Assembly (NCBI RefSeq): GCF_022965805.1 | Contig: NC_133108.1 | Span: 41,486,051 to 41,550,050, forward strand | DNA: 64,000 nucleotides | Reading direction: 5' to 3' | DNA from: Primulina eburnea | Taxonomy: Eukaryota; Streptophyta; Magnoliopsida; Lamiales; Gesneriaceae | Translations under genes and position numbers: made by a program | Shown: positions 1-11,945 of the stretch, in pieces | Position numbering within the stretch: the first letter of the stretch is position 1 | Layout: each line of letters begins with the position of its first letter | The notes under the pieces: model-generated | Told to the model about the DNA's origin: nothing | Databases searched by the model: none | Seen by the model: only the letters and a program-made list of their open reading frames with translations

Positions 1-245
1 ATTTAAATTAATTTTAATAAATATTTAATTATCTATCTAATTATTTCAAGAATATATTTTTAATTAACATTTGGGGCATTTTGGTCATTATAATAAAATT
101 TACAAAATTAATCCATCATTTTAAAATCATACCAAACACCATGTTATTTATCTCACCATACTATTAATCCATATATCTCATTTTTTAATCACTCTAATTA
201 TTAATCATTACTTATCCTATCACACGTACCAAACGGAGCCTAGAT
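1..245. mobile_element. Right end of an AT-rich MITE-like element, cut by window edge
   Basis: Very AT-rich stretch that ends near 245 in a terminal signature of the form 'cgtaccaaacggagcc'. Related inverted ends ('tttggtacg') appear near 58530 and 59440. The left end lies outside the window, so the element cannot be classified. No coding potential was seen. Confidence 0.3.
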
Positions 246-637
246 GTATTGATGCATTTTATGTACCGATTATTTATCCAGAAATGGATGAATGTTATCG
301 GAAAATTGGATTCTTGAGTGCAGGTCTAGCCAGGATCCAATCCTTCAATTTTATCTTCTAAACTATTTTTTTAATGGGGAAGAGAATAGGCAACGTGATG
401 TCCCGCGATCCGGAGACAATGATCCATATATAGATAATTATATCATTATCTTATAATATTTCTGTTTTAGACATCATAAAAACAAAAATTACACTTATGT
501 CTCTATAATTAAAAGCTCATAACCTATTATTAATCGATCACTTCATAGACAACTCACAATACATAATTATTCACGCATAAATCTATATAAATAAAATTAG
601 TCTGACAAGATCAACAAAGGTCAATATATCTCTGGCC

Positions 638-1165
638 TTGGATCTCCTCAAACAATGGCTAGATGCTCACAAATCGCCCCAAGCCACAGACACTCGCACG
701 ACTGCGAATGACGAGGTGCTTACGTGGAAACGGCCGCCAACCGGGGAATTTATGAAATGTAATGCTGATGCAGCCATCTCCAAGGGGACGTGTTCGATCG
801 GGATTGCAGCGGTTGTTCGGTCGGAATTCAAATGGTGAGTTTATGGTTTGCAGGATGGTCAAATACCAAGGATTCATCGAAATCCAGGAAGATGAAGCAA
901 AACACTACTCGATGCCATAATTTGGACGGTCTCTTTTGATCTGCAGCATGTTATTTTCAAAACAGGCTCTAAATCTGTGGTGGAGGCGGTTTACTCAAAT
1001 TTGGTAGATCGTGGTGAGTTTGGAACAATCGTCGGAGAATGTTGCTCCCTTCTGTCAAAAGAACGCCACCACAATGTTCAGTTTGCAAGGCGACAAACGA
1101 ATATGGGTTGCTCACAATCTTGCTCGAGCGGCCAATTCTAGCGCTAGTCCTTGTGTCTTCTATCG
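638..1165 (+). pseudogene. RNase H-like (RVT_3 type) fragment of a non-LTR retroelement
   Basis: Two blocks of an RNase H-like domain can be read. The first (638-838) carries the W-x2-P-x-G-x3-C-N-x-D-A-A start of the domain followed by GIAAVVRSE. The second, in another frame from about 930 to 1140, reads VIFKTGSKSVVEAVYSN and then VQFARRQTN, which match the central and C-terminal parts of the same domain. A stop after 838 and a change of frame show it is dead. Domains of this type occur at the end of plant LINE polyproteins and as domesticated single-domain proteins; with no reverse transcriptase nearby, a LINE remnant is most likely. Confidence 0.6.
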
Positions 1166-1239
1166 CTCCTAGTTTTATTTACGATGATTGTAACGAACCT
1201 TCTTTGAGTTAATGAAGTCTGATCTGTTTTGGTTCAAAA

Positions 1240-2100
1240 ATATGACGGACTCACATTTTTTGAACATTTTTTATGCCTAATTTTCACTAAAATTTATTTT
1301 GTACCTTCTTGATAAATTTAAGTGTGATGAGTTAAATTTTGAAAAGAAATTTATGAACTCAAATGTTTAAGCTTAATAAATACTAGTATACTGACGCACG
1401 CAACAATTTTTTTAATAATTCATGTTTGTTTATATTTAAAAATAATTTATGTTGTTTATATTTAAATAAGGATCAAAATGTAATTATAAGAAATAGTAAT
1501 TAGTATACTGTCATTTTGATATATGAATTTTAAAAAATAAATATATAAAGGAAAAAAAGACATAAGCAAGAATTGAACATGAAACTCGGTAATTAAAAAA
1601 CAGATACTCTATTTACTAAATTTCATGTGACTTGCAATAAAATTTTAATACTTTATTAATATATATTATTATTAAAACAAACAATGACATCAAATTTTAG
1701 TTACTTTAAGTGTCTCAAATTAATAATATAATATAGATATAATATAGATAATATAGATATGGATTGGGGAGATAAGACAGTGTCACAAAAGGAGGGAGTC
1801 TCATGTGAGACCGTCTCACGGATCTTAATCTGTGAGACAAGTCAACCCTACTCATATTCACAATAAAAAGTAATCCACTTAGCATAAAAAATAATATTTT
1901 TTCATAATAATCCAATAAAAACCCGTATCACAAATATTACTCATGAAACCATCTCACGTAAGTTTTTGTCGCGCAAAAAAAAAAAACCAATGTTTGGGCA
2001 TCATGTGACCAAACCGTCATTCTAACATGGGTTAAAGTTCATTGATACATCTCGGCCCACCTTGTGCTAATTTTTGGCCCTTAGATGTCATGCGAATCAT
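1240..2100. other. Intergenic DNA with one MITE copy
   Basis: AT-rich spacer between the RNase H remnant and the RS2Z promoter. It holds one copy of the GTGAGACGGTCTCAC element family (about 1796-1970). I see no gene. Confidence 0.5.
1796..1970 (+). mobile_element. MITE, GTGAGACGGTCTCAC family
   Basis: Begins with a 15-bp palindrome-like GTGAGACCGTCTCAC block, then the family core (gtcaaccctac, attcacaataaaaagtaat, agcataaaa) and ends cgtaagtttttgtc. No clear target-site duplication can be made out for this copy. Confidence 0.6.
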
Positions 2101-2120
2101 CCTGACCGTAAAAGCACTAG

Positions 2121-2132
2121 GTTATAAAAATA
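2121..2132 (+). promoter_or_regulatory. Probable TATA box of the RS2Z gene
   Basis: The string ttataaaaata lies about 875 bp upstream of the start codon at 3005. The leader between them probably contains a 5'-UTR intron, because a good acceptor (gctacag) ends at 2997, eight bases before the ATG. The donor of that intron was not fixed. Confidence 0.35.
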
Positions 2133-3004
2133 TATTCTCACTTCGAAACCGTGCCATTCTCGCTGTTTTCTTGATAATTAGGGTTGCGTCTACAGAATTT
2201 GTATTTCGATTTCGTTTTTCGGGTATTCTTGAGCTCAATATTTCGGTTTATTTGCATGAATTTTATCTGCTTACGTGAATTATACTCGATCTTTTATTCA
2301 TTTAGGTTCTCACCAATGTTTTCCGTGAGAATTCGTTTTTAGACCGGGGATTCTGGGAATTTTTTCAGTACTTTCTGTCACCGCGGTAATATTTGGGAAT
2401 TGGATGATCGTAATTGGTTAAATTATTTTGTTAATGTTCATGGCAGTTATTGGATTTATTCCGATACCGTATTGTTCTATTGAAAGTCTTCTTTTCTTTT
2501 TTCTTTTTCTGTTTTTTTTTGTGCAGCGTTTCTTTCAAGTTGGTTTAAGTATCATATCTTAAAGAACTAAGCTTTTTTTTCTTTTTCCAATAATCTGATT
2601 TTTGTTTTGTTTTCCTATTCCTCTCTGATTTCTCCAGGGCATGGGTAGTTAATTTCGTACTTTCCCAATCTCTTCTTGTATTCCAATTGAGTTTTTTTTT
2701 TTTTTTGGAATTTTGAATTGTTAAGAGGTATCAATAAAAATTGGTCGTAATCAAAGAAGTAAACAGTTGTGATAAAGTTTAGTTTCTCTATTCTGGTTGT
2801 GCCTGGGTTTTTTCTTCGCTACTTGTCGATCTCAGTGTTTTGCCTGCTTAGGGTTATCTTTTTATGTCAAATAAGACTAGCTGGCTCATTTTTGGTATTG
2901 GTGTATTTTGTTACTTTGAGATTTGAGATTTTATAGTGTACCTTGATGACGTTGTTCGCCTTTTTGCAATTCTTGAGCTTAAGCTTTGTTGCTACAGCAT
3001 AAAA

Positions 3005-5600
3005 ATGCCTCGTCATGATGATCGGTATGGCGGCAATACTCGCCTCTATGTTGGTCACTTGTCTTCTAGAACCCGTTCTCGAGATTTGGAGCATGTTTTC
3101 AGTAGATATGGAAGGTAATTAATGCAGTGTCCTCCTTGTTTTTGTTTAGTGATAGTGCTGCTAATCTTTTTCGAATGTGAAATATCTTGCTTATTTTATG
3201 CATTTTACTATTGGTTGTGAGGTTTAGTACTTTAATAGTTTAATTTAGTTCATATGAATTTCCTTTTCTATGGATGGTGTGTTTTTGTTCTTGATGATGT
3301 TTTTATAGATATTTTAAATTTTATACATGCTTACTTAACCAGTTACCACCTCCATTGTGTAAATTGGTGTAGCTGACTTAGCTTGTTTAAGTGTAATGCG
3401 AGCTTATTTCCCGAAAATGGCTCTACTTTTCTGAGACATGTTCTGAATTTCTCTTACGTGGTGTTTTTCACCATGGAGCCGATGTACTGATAATATCTCC
3501 ATCATCACCTACTTTAAAATTCTCTGCTACATTGCGAATCAATTCGTTCTTTAGAGGCTACTTATTATTTCTCTCCAAGTTGGTTTATCTAGGTTATGTA
3601 ATGAAATAGTTTTCCACCCTTACAAGATTTATGAGAATTCTAGCAAACCCATACTTCTATCTCTGTCACAAGAGATCTAGCACTGGAGAATGTGGTTCTG
3701 CTTCTCACCTCCAAGTAAGAACATTTTTGCTTTCTAAGCATGGTTCTTACCTTGGCGACTCTGTGATCGTATTATTTGTGAAGGAACGATGTGGCATAGG
3801 TGCTTCTGTGTTTGACTTGAATGATTCTATTGAAGGTTCCTGAGCCTTTCCGTGACCTGGTGGTCAATGGTGGGAGGGTGGACTATTCCTGACCTGGTGG
3901 TCAATGGTGAGAGGGTGGACTTGGTGGATTATCTTGGCGATTGTTAGAAGCCTTTGGCGATTCTTTGTGTTGTCTTTGCATGTTTTTATGGATTTTGCAA
4001 CAATCAAACTGGTGTTTAGTTCGTCTTGAGGACCAAGTTTCATGCACTCCAGTACGTAAGTTATGATGGCCTTAATGTTTCTGACAACCATTTCCGCAGA
4101 GTACGCGACGTGGATATGAAGCGAGACTACGCCTTTGTTGTATGTATCATCACTCTTATCTTTCTTTGTTATGATTATTATTAACAGATTTCTTCTATCT
4201 TTCCATGTATGAGCTGATTACACGTTTGACGATTACGTGTGGATTTCTTGTGTTGGTTTCTGTGTTCCCTATCACAATTTTCAGGAATTCAGTGATCCTA
4301 GGGATGCTGATGATGCTAGATATAACTTGGATGGAAGAGATGTTGATGGACGGCGCATCATTGTTGAATTTGCCAAGGGAGTAAGTGAATTTGAGGCTAG
4401 TTCCTTCAATTTTTAGCTACTTTAAGCCAAAAATGTGGCCGGATGTGGTCGTGTCATGGCTTTCGTCACTCGAGGTGCGGTTTTGACATAATTAAATGTA
4501 GGGACTTCTTGAATTTTAAGAGACATATAAATAAGCTCCTCGGGTACAATGTTGTCTTAGTTTTTTTTTTTGTGCTGCATGTTTAGCCTCTGATGTTAAA
4601 TGAATGATGTGGCTGCAGGTACCACGTGGGCCTGGAGGAGTTAGAGAATATGTTGGCAAAGGTCCTGCTCCAGGTTCTGGGCGGTGCTTCAATTGTGGCA
4701 TTGATGGCCATTGGGCTCGAGATTGCAAGGCTGGAGACTGGAAAAACAAGTGTTATCGCTGTGGGGAAAGAGGTCATATTGAGAAGAACTGCCAGGAAAG
4801 CCCTAAGAAGCAGAGGTAAGTCTGTTTAATTTGCCGTAATGATTTGCGCTCTAAGTTCCACCTGATGTTTTTTCCAGGACATGTTTGCCTTAATTTATGT
4901 AAGTTTAATATATATAGCAGTGAGTGCACTGCTTTGCCCTGTGATGTGGCTATTAACATTTTTATCTGGCCCTGTTTCAGTAAACGTGGTCGCAGTTATT
5001 CACGCTCTCCTGTGAGGTCACGTTCTCCTCGACGTGGCAGGAGTAGGAGTCGAAGTTTCAGCAGAAGCCGCAGCTACAGGTTGATTGTTATTTTTGAACA
5101 AAATTTTCCGATTACAAGTTTTAACTCGTGAAGAGATGCTACTAAGCTCCTGCACGAAATTCCCACTGAATTTCCCCCCATTTTTAATTCTTCATTTTTC
5201 CAGCCGGTCAAGGTCGCCTCCGAGAAGAAGCCGTGATGCTGAGTACGATGAAAGGAGATCAAGAAGTCCAGCAGGCAAAAGTCCTGAACGAAAACGGGGT
5301 TCTTCTCCCTCCAAGAACAGGAAGCGCAGCCCAACACCTATTAGGGATGATAGTCCAATTGAGGGAAGGAGCCCTTCTCCGAGGAGAAGCAGAATGGAAA
5401 CTGAGCAAGATGATAGGTATAATGGAAGTCCTAAGGAGGTTAGTCAGAGCCCTGGGGACCCTGCTACGAGAGGGGACGATGAAAGCCCTTATGCTGCCAA
5501 TGGTCGGGGCAGAAGCCCCAGTCCAAGAGATGACCTAAGCCCTGTCGATGACAATGATAATGATAATATTCGCTCTCCTCGGGGCAGTGAGTCTCCATGA
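3005..5600 (+). CDS. RS2Z33: Serine/arginine-rich splicing factor, RS2Z subfamily (RS2Z32/33 type)
   Basis: Plant-specific SR protein of the spliceosome, acting in the nucleus on pre-mRNA splice-site choice. Six coding exons fit: 3005-3114, 4100-4139, 4285-4380, 4619-4815, 4981-5079, 5204-5600. They total 939 nt, an open frame of 312 aa, close to the roughly 290 aa of the Arabidopsis members. Visible domains: an N-terminal RRM ([21 protein letters not shown] with RNP-like DYAFVEF), two CCHC zinc knuckles ([14 protein letters not shown] and [14 protein letters not shown]), then an RS domain and a long SP/RS-rich tail. The RRM is interrupted by a 985-bp intron (3115-4099), the long intron known in plant SR genes to host alternative splicing. 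RS2Z32 versus RS2Z33 orthology cannot be decided here. Confidence 0.93.
3840..3925 (+). repeat. Tandem duplication inside the long RS2Z intron
   Basis: The phrase tgacctggtggtcaatggtg is present twice, about 38 bp apart, each followed by (g)agagggtggact. It lies in intron 1, downstream of a possible cassette exon. Confidence 0.7.
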
Positions 5601-6291
5601 GATTGTTGGAAGGCAAGTGTTGGTTTGATCTGGTCGAGTTAAGGTTCTTCATTGAGGTTGGTGTGTTATTCTGCTTTATTTATCAGTGTATTGTAGTTGA
5701 AATGTTGAAGTACTCGAAACTTTCTTTCTTTGATTTGAGAGGCCTGCAGACATTGCTTTTGTTTTGAATTTGAGCATTATTATTATAATATTATGTTGTG
5801 TTTTCTGTTTGTTTAAAAAAATTGAAAGGATTGTTGAAATCAATCCTTTAAACATAAAATTAACACAGGCAATAGGTTATAGAAAAAAATGCTTCGTTTC
5901 ATTTCTATTGTACCAAAGTACATCCTCTTAACGTTTTTGACGTGTTAAACACATTGATCTTAGGAAGAGATTGTCTCACAAGAGTTTCATTTAAAAAATT
6001 ATTATGAGGACGTATTTAGTAAATTTATTACCCATTTATAATTTTCATAACTTATACTTTATTTTTTTAAATTCTAGAAATAACTAAATAATTAACATAA
6101 CATAAATTATTTATAATTTTAATCATATAAAATAAATTAAAGATTTTTAGAAATAAATAATTAGGAAAAATCAATTTGGCGTGCATTGATTGCTAGTACC
6201 CATTGTTCAAAACATGTTGCACAAATACCGCACGTACTTAAAAAATAAAATAAATAAACTCTGATTTTATATAAATATAAAGGCAAAAACT

Positions 6292-6467
6292 TGTGTGAGA
6301 TGGTCTCATGGGTCATATTTTGTGAGACGGATCTTTTGTTTAGGTCATCTATGAAAAAATATTACTTTTTATGCTAAGGGTATTATTTTTATTGTGAATA
6401 TCAGTAGGGTTGACTCGTCTCGTAGATAAAAATTCGTGAAACCGTCTCACAAAAAACTACTAAAAAA
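6292..6467 (-). mobile_element. MITE, GTGAGACGGTCTCAC family
   Basis: Reverse-orientation copy: starts ggcaaaaacttgtgtgagatgg, carries attactttttatgcta and gggttgactcgtctc, ends ccgtctcacaaaaaactac. Confidence 0.65.
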
Positions 6468-7551
6468 TAAAATGTAACCAACACTAATGTTCGACCAACA
6501 CCAATACCCCAATATTATCATTAAAAATAATAGTTTTGTTAGGTTGTTGCTGCCATGTACCTTTCCTATTGGAGCAGCTGTGGATTTGGTGCCATCAGAG
6601 GAAGTATATACGAAGGGTTGAGTAAGGTTTATCTCCGATCTTCTTCTTCATGGAAATTTGCTAGTTTTTGGGACATGGAGACGATTTTGTGCTGCACGAC
6701 TCCTCGAGGTCGGGTCTCATGTGGGAGTTCGCCAGTTCAAGTAAAGCTGTTGCGGCTGTAAATATTAGGTCTTGAAGTGTTCCGAAGGTTTCTGTGGAGG
6801 ATTCTGTGAGGGAATTGTGCTGCTCATTGTTCTTGGTCGCTGGTGAATTTCACATATCAAAGATCAAATTGTGTGGGCGAAATCAAATAAATAAATTTAA
6901 GTTCATGGGAAGATTATAATTCTAGCACAAAATAATGATAATAATTAGATGTATAAAAACTGTGTACATTGTGTTCAACTTACGTGCATGTGTATTAATT
7001 AATTATAAGCGTGTGAATTAAAGATTAATTATTTAGAGTGTGAGTCATCTTGATTCAGTAAATTATCAGCAAAACATTTGTGTTTGAACGAGACCTACTC
7101 TTGAATGAGTATGTGTTGATTTTTTTCTCCTTTTCGTTATCACTTGAGATCGAACCCTAGTCTCTCTCCCCTGATTCAGTATATTATTTTTGTTTGGCCA
7201 AGGGATCCAGCAGCAGTTGGCTCTTTCATTCTCTTCTTGTTGTTCTTTTCACCATACTGTTTAGAAGAGAATAATTGGAGACCATAAAATGTGAACAAGT
7301 GTGAGCCATTTTCTAACCAAGACACGTACTTGTGGACAAGATCCCAACATTTCCATCCACTCCCTTCCATATTACTCCACCACCTCAATTTTCTAATGCC
7401 ACACCTTTCCCCATCGTACCTGGAGTAAATTTAGTGTAAATAAAATCATATCTTCTAAAATATATAAAAAAATCAATAATTTCCATAACAAAATAATTAA
7501 CTCTGAATCCGTTCTTACAAATCTACATTTACAAAAAAATTACACAAAAAC

Positions 7552-7725
7552 TCTCGTGAGATGTTTCATTGATCGATTTTATGATTCAGATATTTTATTT
7601 AGGTCACGTATTAAAAAAAATATTAATTTTAATGCCAAAAGTATTATTTTTTTTGAAAATATGAGTGAAATTGACTTGTTTCACAAATAAAGATATGTGA
7701 GACCGTCTCACAAGGTAACTACTAA
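7552..7725 (-). mobile_element. Degenerate MITE, GTGAGACGGTCTCAC family
   Basis: Diverged reverse-orientation copy that ends in gtgagaccgtctcacaagg. The core is recognisable (ttaggtcacgtatt, taatgccaaaagtatt), but many positions differ. Confidence 0.5.
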
Positions 7726-8006
7726 AAAGTTCAACTAGGGAAACCAAACTTTAGTTTACTAGATAGTTACTAACAAATATAGCATAAGTTCTAAACCAAA
7801 AATAAAAATAAAAAAAATCTTGATTTTATAACATATAAATGTTAATTTTAAATGGAATTTTTTTTCTGTTGGGTTTAAATGGGATTAATGTACGCATTAG
7901 TGAATGGGAAGGGAAACTAAAAATGTTAGACATCGTGATCAAACAACACATGTTAATAAAACCTAATTGTCTCCTTTAAGGTAAAAATATTTTTTTTTCT
8001 TTTTTC

Positions 8007-8017
8007 CTATAAATAAT
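8007..8017 (+). promoter_or_regulatory. Probable TATA box of SGR9-like gene
   Basis: cctataaataa lies 40-49 bp before the chosen start codon at 8056, which implies a very short leader. Confidence 0.5.
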
Positions 8018-8055
8018 TATTTCCCATTTCACTTGGTAGTCTTGCACATGATCCT

Positions 8056-8892
8056 ATGATGGCAAACCAAACCATAATCATGGCAGCCCTCTCCACTCTC
8101 TCCCCTCCCCAACTCTCCGATCTCACCAACTCCATCTCCGCCATCTTCCGCGAACACCACCGCCGCCAATCCTACCTCCTCTCCTCCCCAACCCTCTTCT
8201 CCCTCACCCTCCGCCACCTCCGTTCCCTATCCCTCCACCACAAGTCCCTCCTCATAGCTCGCCATCTTCTTTACAATCTCACCCTTCTAAAAAACTCCAT
8301 GCAAGGCGCCGCCGCCGCCGCGACACCTCTGAACTCCTCCGCGCCCATGAAACTCCGGGACCTCGATGCCGTACTCCTCCTCCTCCTCCTCTGCGAACTC
8401 CATCAACACGACGGTCAACAACTCCTCGAAACACCGCCTTCGCAATGGCGGATTCTTCTGTGTAATCACGTCTCCCGTAAAATATTAAATCTTTCCGGGT
8501 TCGGCGGATTCTCATCGTTTGAAGTATTAAACGAGTACGTCCAAATTGTGGCGAAATGTAGTAATTTCGTTAATGTACTGGGTTGCGGCGGTGAGTTGGG
8601 AAAGGCGGGAACAAGTGCGGCAGCCGCAGCTGCGGCTGTGGTGGCGCTGCCATCAGTGGAAGTGAGTGCCGGAGGGGAGTGTGTGATATGTAAGGACGAG
8701 ATTAAGGAGGGGAGAGAAGTGTGTGAGCTGCCGTGCGGCCATTACTTTCATTGGATGTGCATACTGCGGTGGCTGCGGAACAAAAATACGTGCCCCTGCT
8801 GTCGTTACCGGCTGCCAACAGATGACGCCCGCCGTGAGATTGATCGGATTTTTGAGGATCTCGCCAGGATCGGCGGTTGCTTTTGCACATGA
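8056..8892 (+). CDS. SGR9: RING-H2 E3 ubiquitin ligase, SGR9 (SHOOT GRAVITROPISM 9) type
   Basis: Single-exon gene for 278 aa. The C-terminal RING-H2 is complete: C209-x2-C212-x14-C227-x-H229-x2-H232-x2-C235-x10-C246-x2-C249, with the usual W between the last histidine and cysteine. The N-terminal half, with MAALSTLSPPQLSDLTNSI and SLTLRHLRSLSL, matches my recollection of Arabidopsis SGR9, an amyloplast-associated ligase. That protein weakens amyloplast attachment to actin during shoot gravity sensing. The 5' half is strikingly C-rich on the coding strand, and an Ala-rich run (about residues 191-201) precedes the RING. Two start codons are adjacent; a third Met (residue 8) begins the conserved block. 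The RING call is certain; the SGR9 assignment rests on remembered similarity. Confidence 0.88.
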   Translation: MMANQTIIMAALSTLSPPQLSDLTNSISAIFREHHRRQSYLLSSPTLFSLTLRHLRSLSLHHKSLLIARHLLYNLTLLKNSMQGAAAAATPLNSSAPMKLRDLDAVLLLLLLCELHQHDGQQLLETPPSQWRILLCNHVSRKILNLSGFGGFSSFEVLNEYVQIVAKCSNFVNVLGCGGELGKAGTSAAAAAAAVVALPSVEVSAGGECVICKDEIKEGREVCELPCGHYFHWMCILRWLRNKNTCPCCRYRLPTDDARREIDRIFEDLARIGGCFCT

Positions 8893-10085
8893 TTGTCTAG
8901 TTCATATTGACTAGTAAATAATATTGAGACAATTATTGAAAATATTAGCAAAGATTTTCTGGTAGAATTTTTGTCTCCGAGATGGTAATATGTTGTAGTT
9001 TTTACATATAATCTCGTCAGTTTTAAACTAATCAGAAAACCATATACACTCGCACTAAATTATGTTTCTTGTGAGACGGTCTCACGTATCTTTATCCGTG
9101 AGACGGGTCAACTTTACCGATATTCACAATAAAAAATAATATTTTTTTATGAATGATCCAAATAAAATAGATGTCTCGCAAAATTCGACGCGTGAGACCA
9201 TCTCACACAAGTTTTTGCCACTCTATAATACTCGTGCAACAGGGGACTAAGTATTAAATGTAATTTTCCACCATGTCTCGTAGTTGGGTACTTGGAACAT
9301 TGGTCATTTTTACTATAAGAAAAATAAAATTAATGATTATACATACTAATTTATTTTTGTTTTATGATTGCTTTGATTGGAGAATGAAATATATCTCTAG
9401 TGTTAGAATGAAACGAATGGTAGTGAAGAATGAGTGGTGAGTATCACTCGTTTGTGATAACAAAAACGTCGTTGAATCTTTCTCTGTGTGGTTTAGGTTA
9501 GGATTTATCTGTTTGAGAATATTTTTTTAGTTATAAAATTTCAAGTGTTAGTCTAAAATTGGATATTAGACTCGTGCAATTAGTTTCTTGTCCTGGATCC
9601 CTTTTGAATGGCATTGAAGTTGTAACGTCAGATGTATTTGATAATATTAATTAACAGATTGGATCTCTTTTCCTGATATTTTTTCTCTGTTCTCACATCC
9701 TGAAGTTTTAACTATAAGATACAATGGGCTTTCGATTTCAGAGTACAACCTAATGCATCCATAGTTGCTCAAAGCCCAATTAGGAAATACCAAATCACAA
9801 AGCCCATTATTCGTGGACTGACCCGAACCGAAACGAATTTCAAGAAATCTAGCAAGTTTATTCGCCTCAGTGAGAGAGAATATATATATACACTAGTAAA
9901 AGATGTATATGTGTTGTATGTGTTATTATTATTTTGAATTTGATCAAATAATACTAAATAATTAACACGAAATTATTTTCAATTTAGAACAGTTGTTCGA
10001 TTTAAAATGGAGTTTTGTTTAAATTTTTTTCTATGTAAAATATGGAATGACTTGAAGACGTTTTTAGTAGGGTAAGAAGACTAAT
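8893..10085. other. Intergenic spacer
   Basis: 3' UTR of the SGR9-like gene, one MITE copy (about 9060-9221), then AT-rich DNA up to the CACTA element. No ORF of note. Confidence 0.5.
9060..9221 (+). mobile_element. MITE, GTGAGACGGTCTCAC family
   Basis: Good copy: cttgtgagacggtctcacg near the left end, core gacgggtcaactttaccgat, right end catctcacacaagtttttgcc. Confidence 0.7.
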
Positions 10086-11337
10086 CACTACAAAAAAAAA
10101 CGGGATTAGCGACGGTCAAAACCGTCGCTAAAACCGTCGCTAATCCCTAAGGCGACGGTTATAACGACGGTCAGTCAACCCGTGACCTCATGCTGCGTCG
10201 CCCAAAAAAAGTCACGGTTTAAAACTCCCGTCGTTATATAGCGACGGTTTTTATGAAGAACACCGTCGCGAATATAGCGACGGTGTTTATATAAACACCG
10301 TCGCTACTTTAAGCGTCGGTTTCTTAATAAACCGTCGCTATATTAAGCGACGGTCCTAAAAATCTGTCGCTATATTAATCGGCGGTTTTTTAAAAAAACC
10401 GCCGCTTAATTAGCGACGGTGTTTATCGATAAAATTCGTATACAAAAACTACTGAATAGTTTGGGAACGAAATATCGTACCGAAAAATTTCTGTAAAAAA
10501 ACTACTAAAAAATTTTCTGTTAAACAAAAACTTTAATACCTAATTTGAGCGAAGACATGTAGTTTTACGTAACGGAAGATCGCACCGACGAAGAAATCTA
10601 CAAAATAAATACGAGAAAATGTTAGTACAAAACAAAAAAATCGAAACTTTGAATAAATAGATAAATTTTCGCTACTACCGTGAACAATCGTTTAGAAAAT
10701 TTTCGCGAACCTTCGTATATATAGAATTATAGCGACGATTTTTTATAAAAATTGTCGCTATATAGCAACAGTTACATTAAAACCGTGGCTATATAGCGAC
10801 GGGTTTAGAAATACCGTCGCCGATCCAGATCGGCGACGAATTTTGCATAACCTTTGCTGATCTAGATCGGCGACGGGTTTTGTGGTCCCGTCGCTAGTAT
10901 AGCGAGGGTTTTTCTTTAACGTCGCTATATAGCGACGACTGTGGCAAAACAGTCGCTTATTAAATTAAGCGACGGTTTTTACACGGTCGCTATATAGCGA
11001 CGGGTTTTAATAACACCGTCGTCTGTTTAATTGAGCGACGGTTTATGAAAATTTGTCGCTATATTAGCGACGGTTTGATACAAGACGGTCGCTTTTGTTT
11101 CACCCGTTGAACAAAATAGCGACGGGTGTGTGGAACAGTCGCAATAATAGCGACCGTTTTTTAGAAACCGTGGCTATATAGCGACGGGTTTTATAAAACC
11201 GTGGCTATTATAGCGACGGTTTTTATAAAACCGTGGCTATTATAGGGACGGTATTATAAAACCGTTGCTATAATTTAAAAGGCGACGGTTTATATAAAAA
11301 CCGTCGCTATCGCTAATCTTTCCGTTTTTTTGTAGTG
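10086..11337. mobile_element. Non-autonomous CACTA (En/Spm) transposon with intact ends and TSD
   Basis: The left end reads CACTACAAAAAAAAACGG and the right end, on the other strand, CACTACAAAAAAACGG: the CACTA hallmark. The element is flanked by the 3-bp duplication AAT (10083-10085 and 11338-11340), as expected for this superfamily. The 1252-bp body encodes no transposase. Both halves, especially near the ends, are packed with alternately oriented GCGACGG and CCGTCGC units (about two dozen exact by eye, plus variants), typical of subterminal transposase-binding arrays. It would need a transposase supplied in trans. Confidence 0.93.
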
Positions 11338-11454
11338 AATTATGGAGTTAAATATTTTGATGTTCTCTAAAATAGTTATCTTTAACATCTGCAATCGTTG
11401 TAGAGTGGGCATTTTCCCTGTTATTCGATAATTCACACATCCTCAAAAAAGCTT

Positions 11455-11945
11455 AATCCGAAATCGACACATATGTCAGAACAGACAGCCTCATCTCTGA
11501 ATCTGACGTGGCGGCGCTTCCGTATCTTCGCCACATCATCCTAGAAACTCTCCTCTTGCATTCTGCGGTATCAGTTATTTTTCCCCACCGCTCCTCGGCG
11601 GAGTGCACGGTGGGAGGATACTGGATCCCGGAGGGAACTATACTACTTGTCCTCTCTTTGGAAATCCCCGCGATCCAAATGTTTGGGCGGATCCTGAGAA
11701 ATTTAGGCCCGAGAAATTTGTGAGCTTAGGTGGAAGAAATATTTGGGCTTTGGATTAATTCCTTTTGGGTTAGGCAGACGGTCCTGCCCAGGTGAAAATT
11801 TGGCCATTTCTGCTATTGTTCTGGGCCTGGGCTCACTGTAACAGTGCTTTGATTGGAAAAAGATTGGTGAAATGGACATGAGTGAAGGTCTGCTGGTCAC
11901 TGCGCCAAATGTACAACCCTTGTTGGCTAAATGTAAACCACGTTC
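11455..11945 (+). pseudogene. Cytochrome P450 fragment, CYP81-like
   Basis: Only the C-terminal third of a P450 is present, which corresponds to the second exon of a typical CYP81 gene. In order: the stretch after the I helix (DTYVRTDSLISESDV), the K helix PYLRHIILETLLLHS in which the invariant Arg of E-x-x-R is replaced by His, the PERF region (FRPEKF), and the haem loop IPFGLGRRSCPGE with the cysteine ligand still present. The C-terminus reads APNVQPLLAKCKPRS. Frame changes near 11660 and 11720 and a stop near 11840 disrupt it, and no N-terminal exon lies upstream, where the CACTA element ends 118 bp away. A dead fragment; the family call is from memory of CYP81 sequences. Confidence 0.8.

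Larger units (their letters stand above)
5601..8000. other. Intergenic spacer with two MITE copies and a possible gene scrap
   Basis: Holds the RS2Z 3' UTR (5601 to about 5800), two MITE copies (6285-6467 and 7552-7725), and a less AT-rich stretch at about 6545-6850 with a 68-codon ORF that I cannot assign. The last may be a decayed gene fragment, but no family motif is visible. Confidence 0.4.

Noticed and set aside
7176..7388. 70-aa minus-strand ORF
   Set aside because: No family features and no conserved composition; not supportable as a gene.
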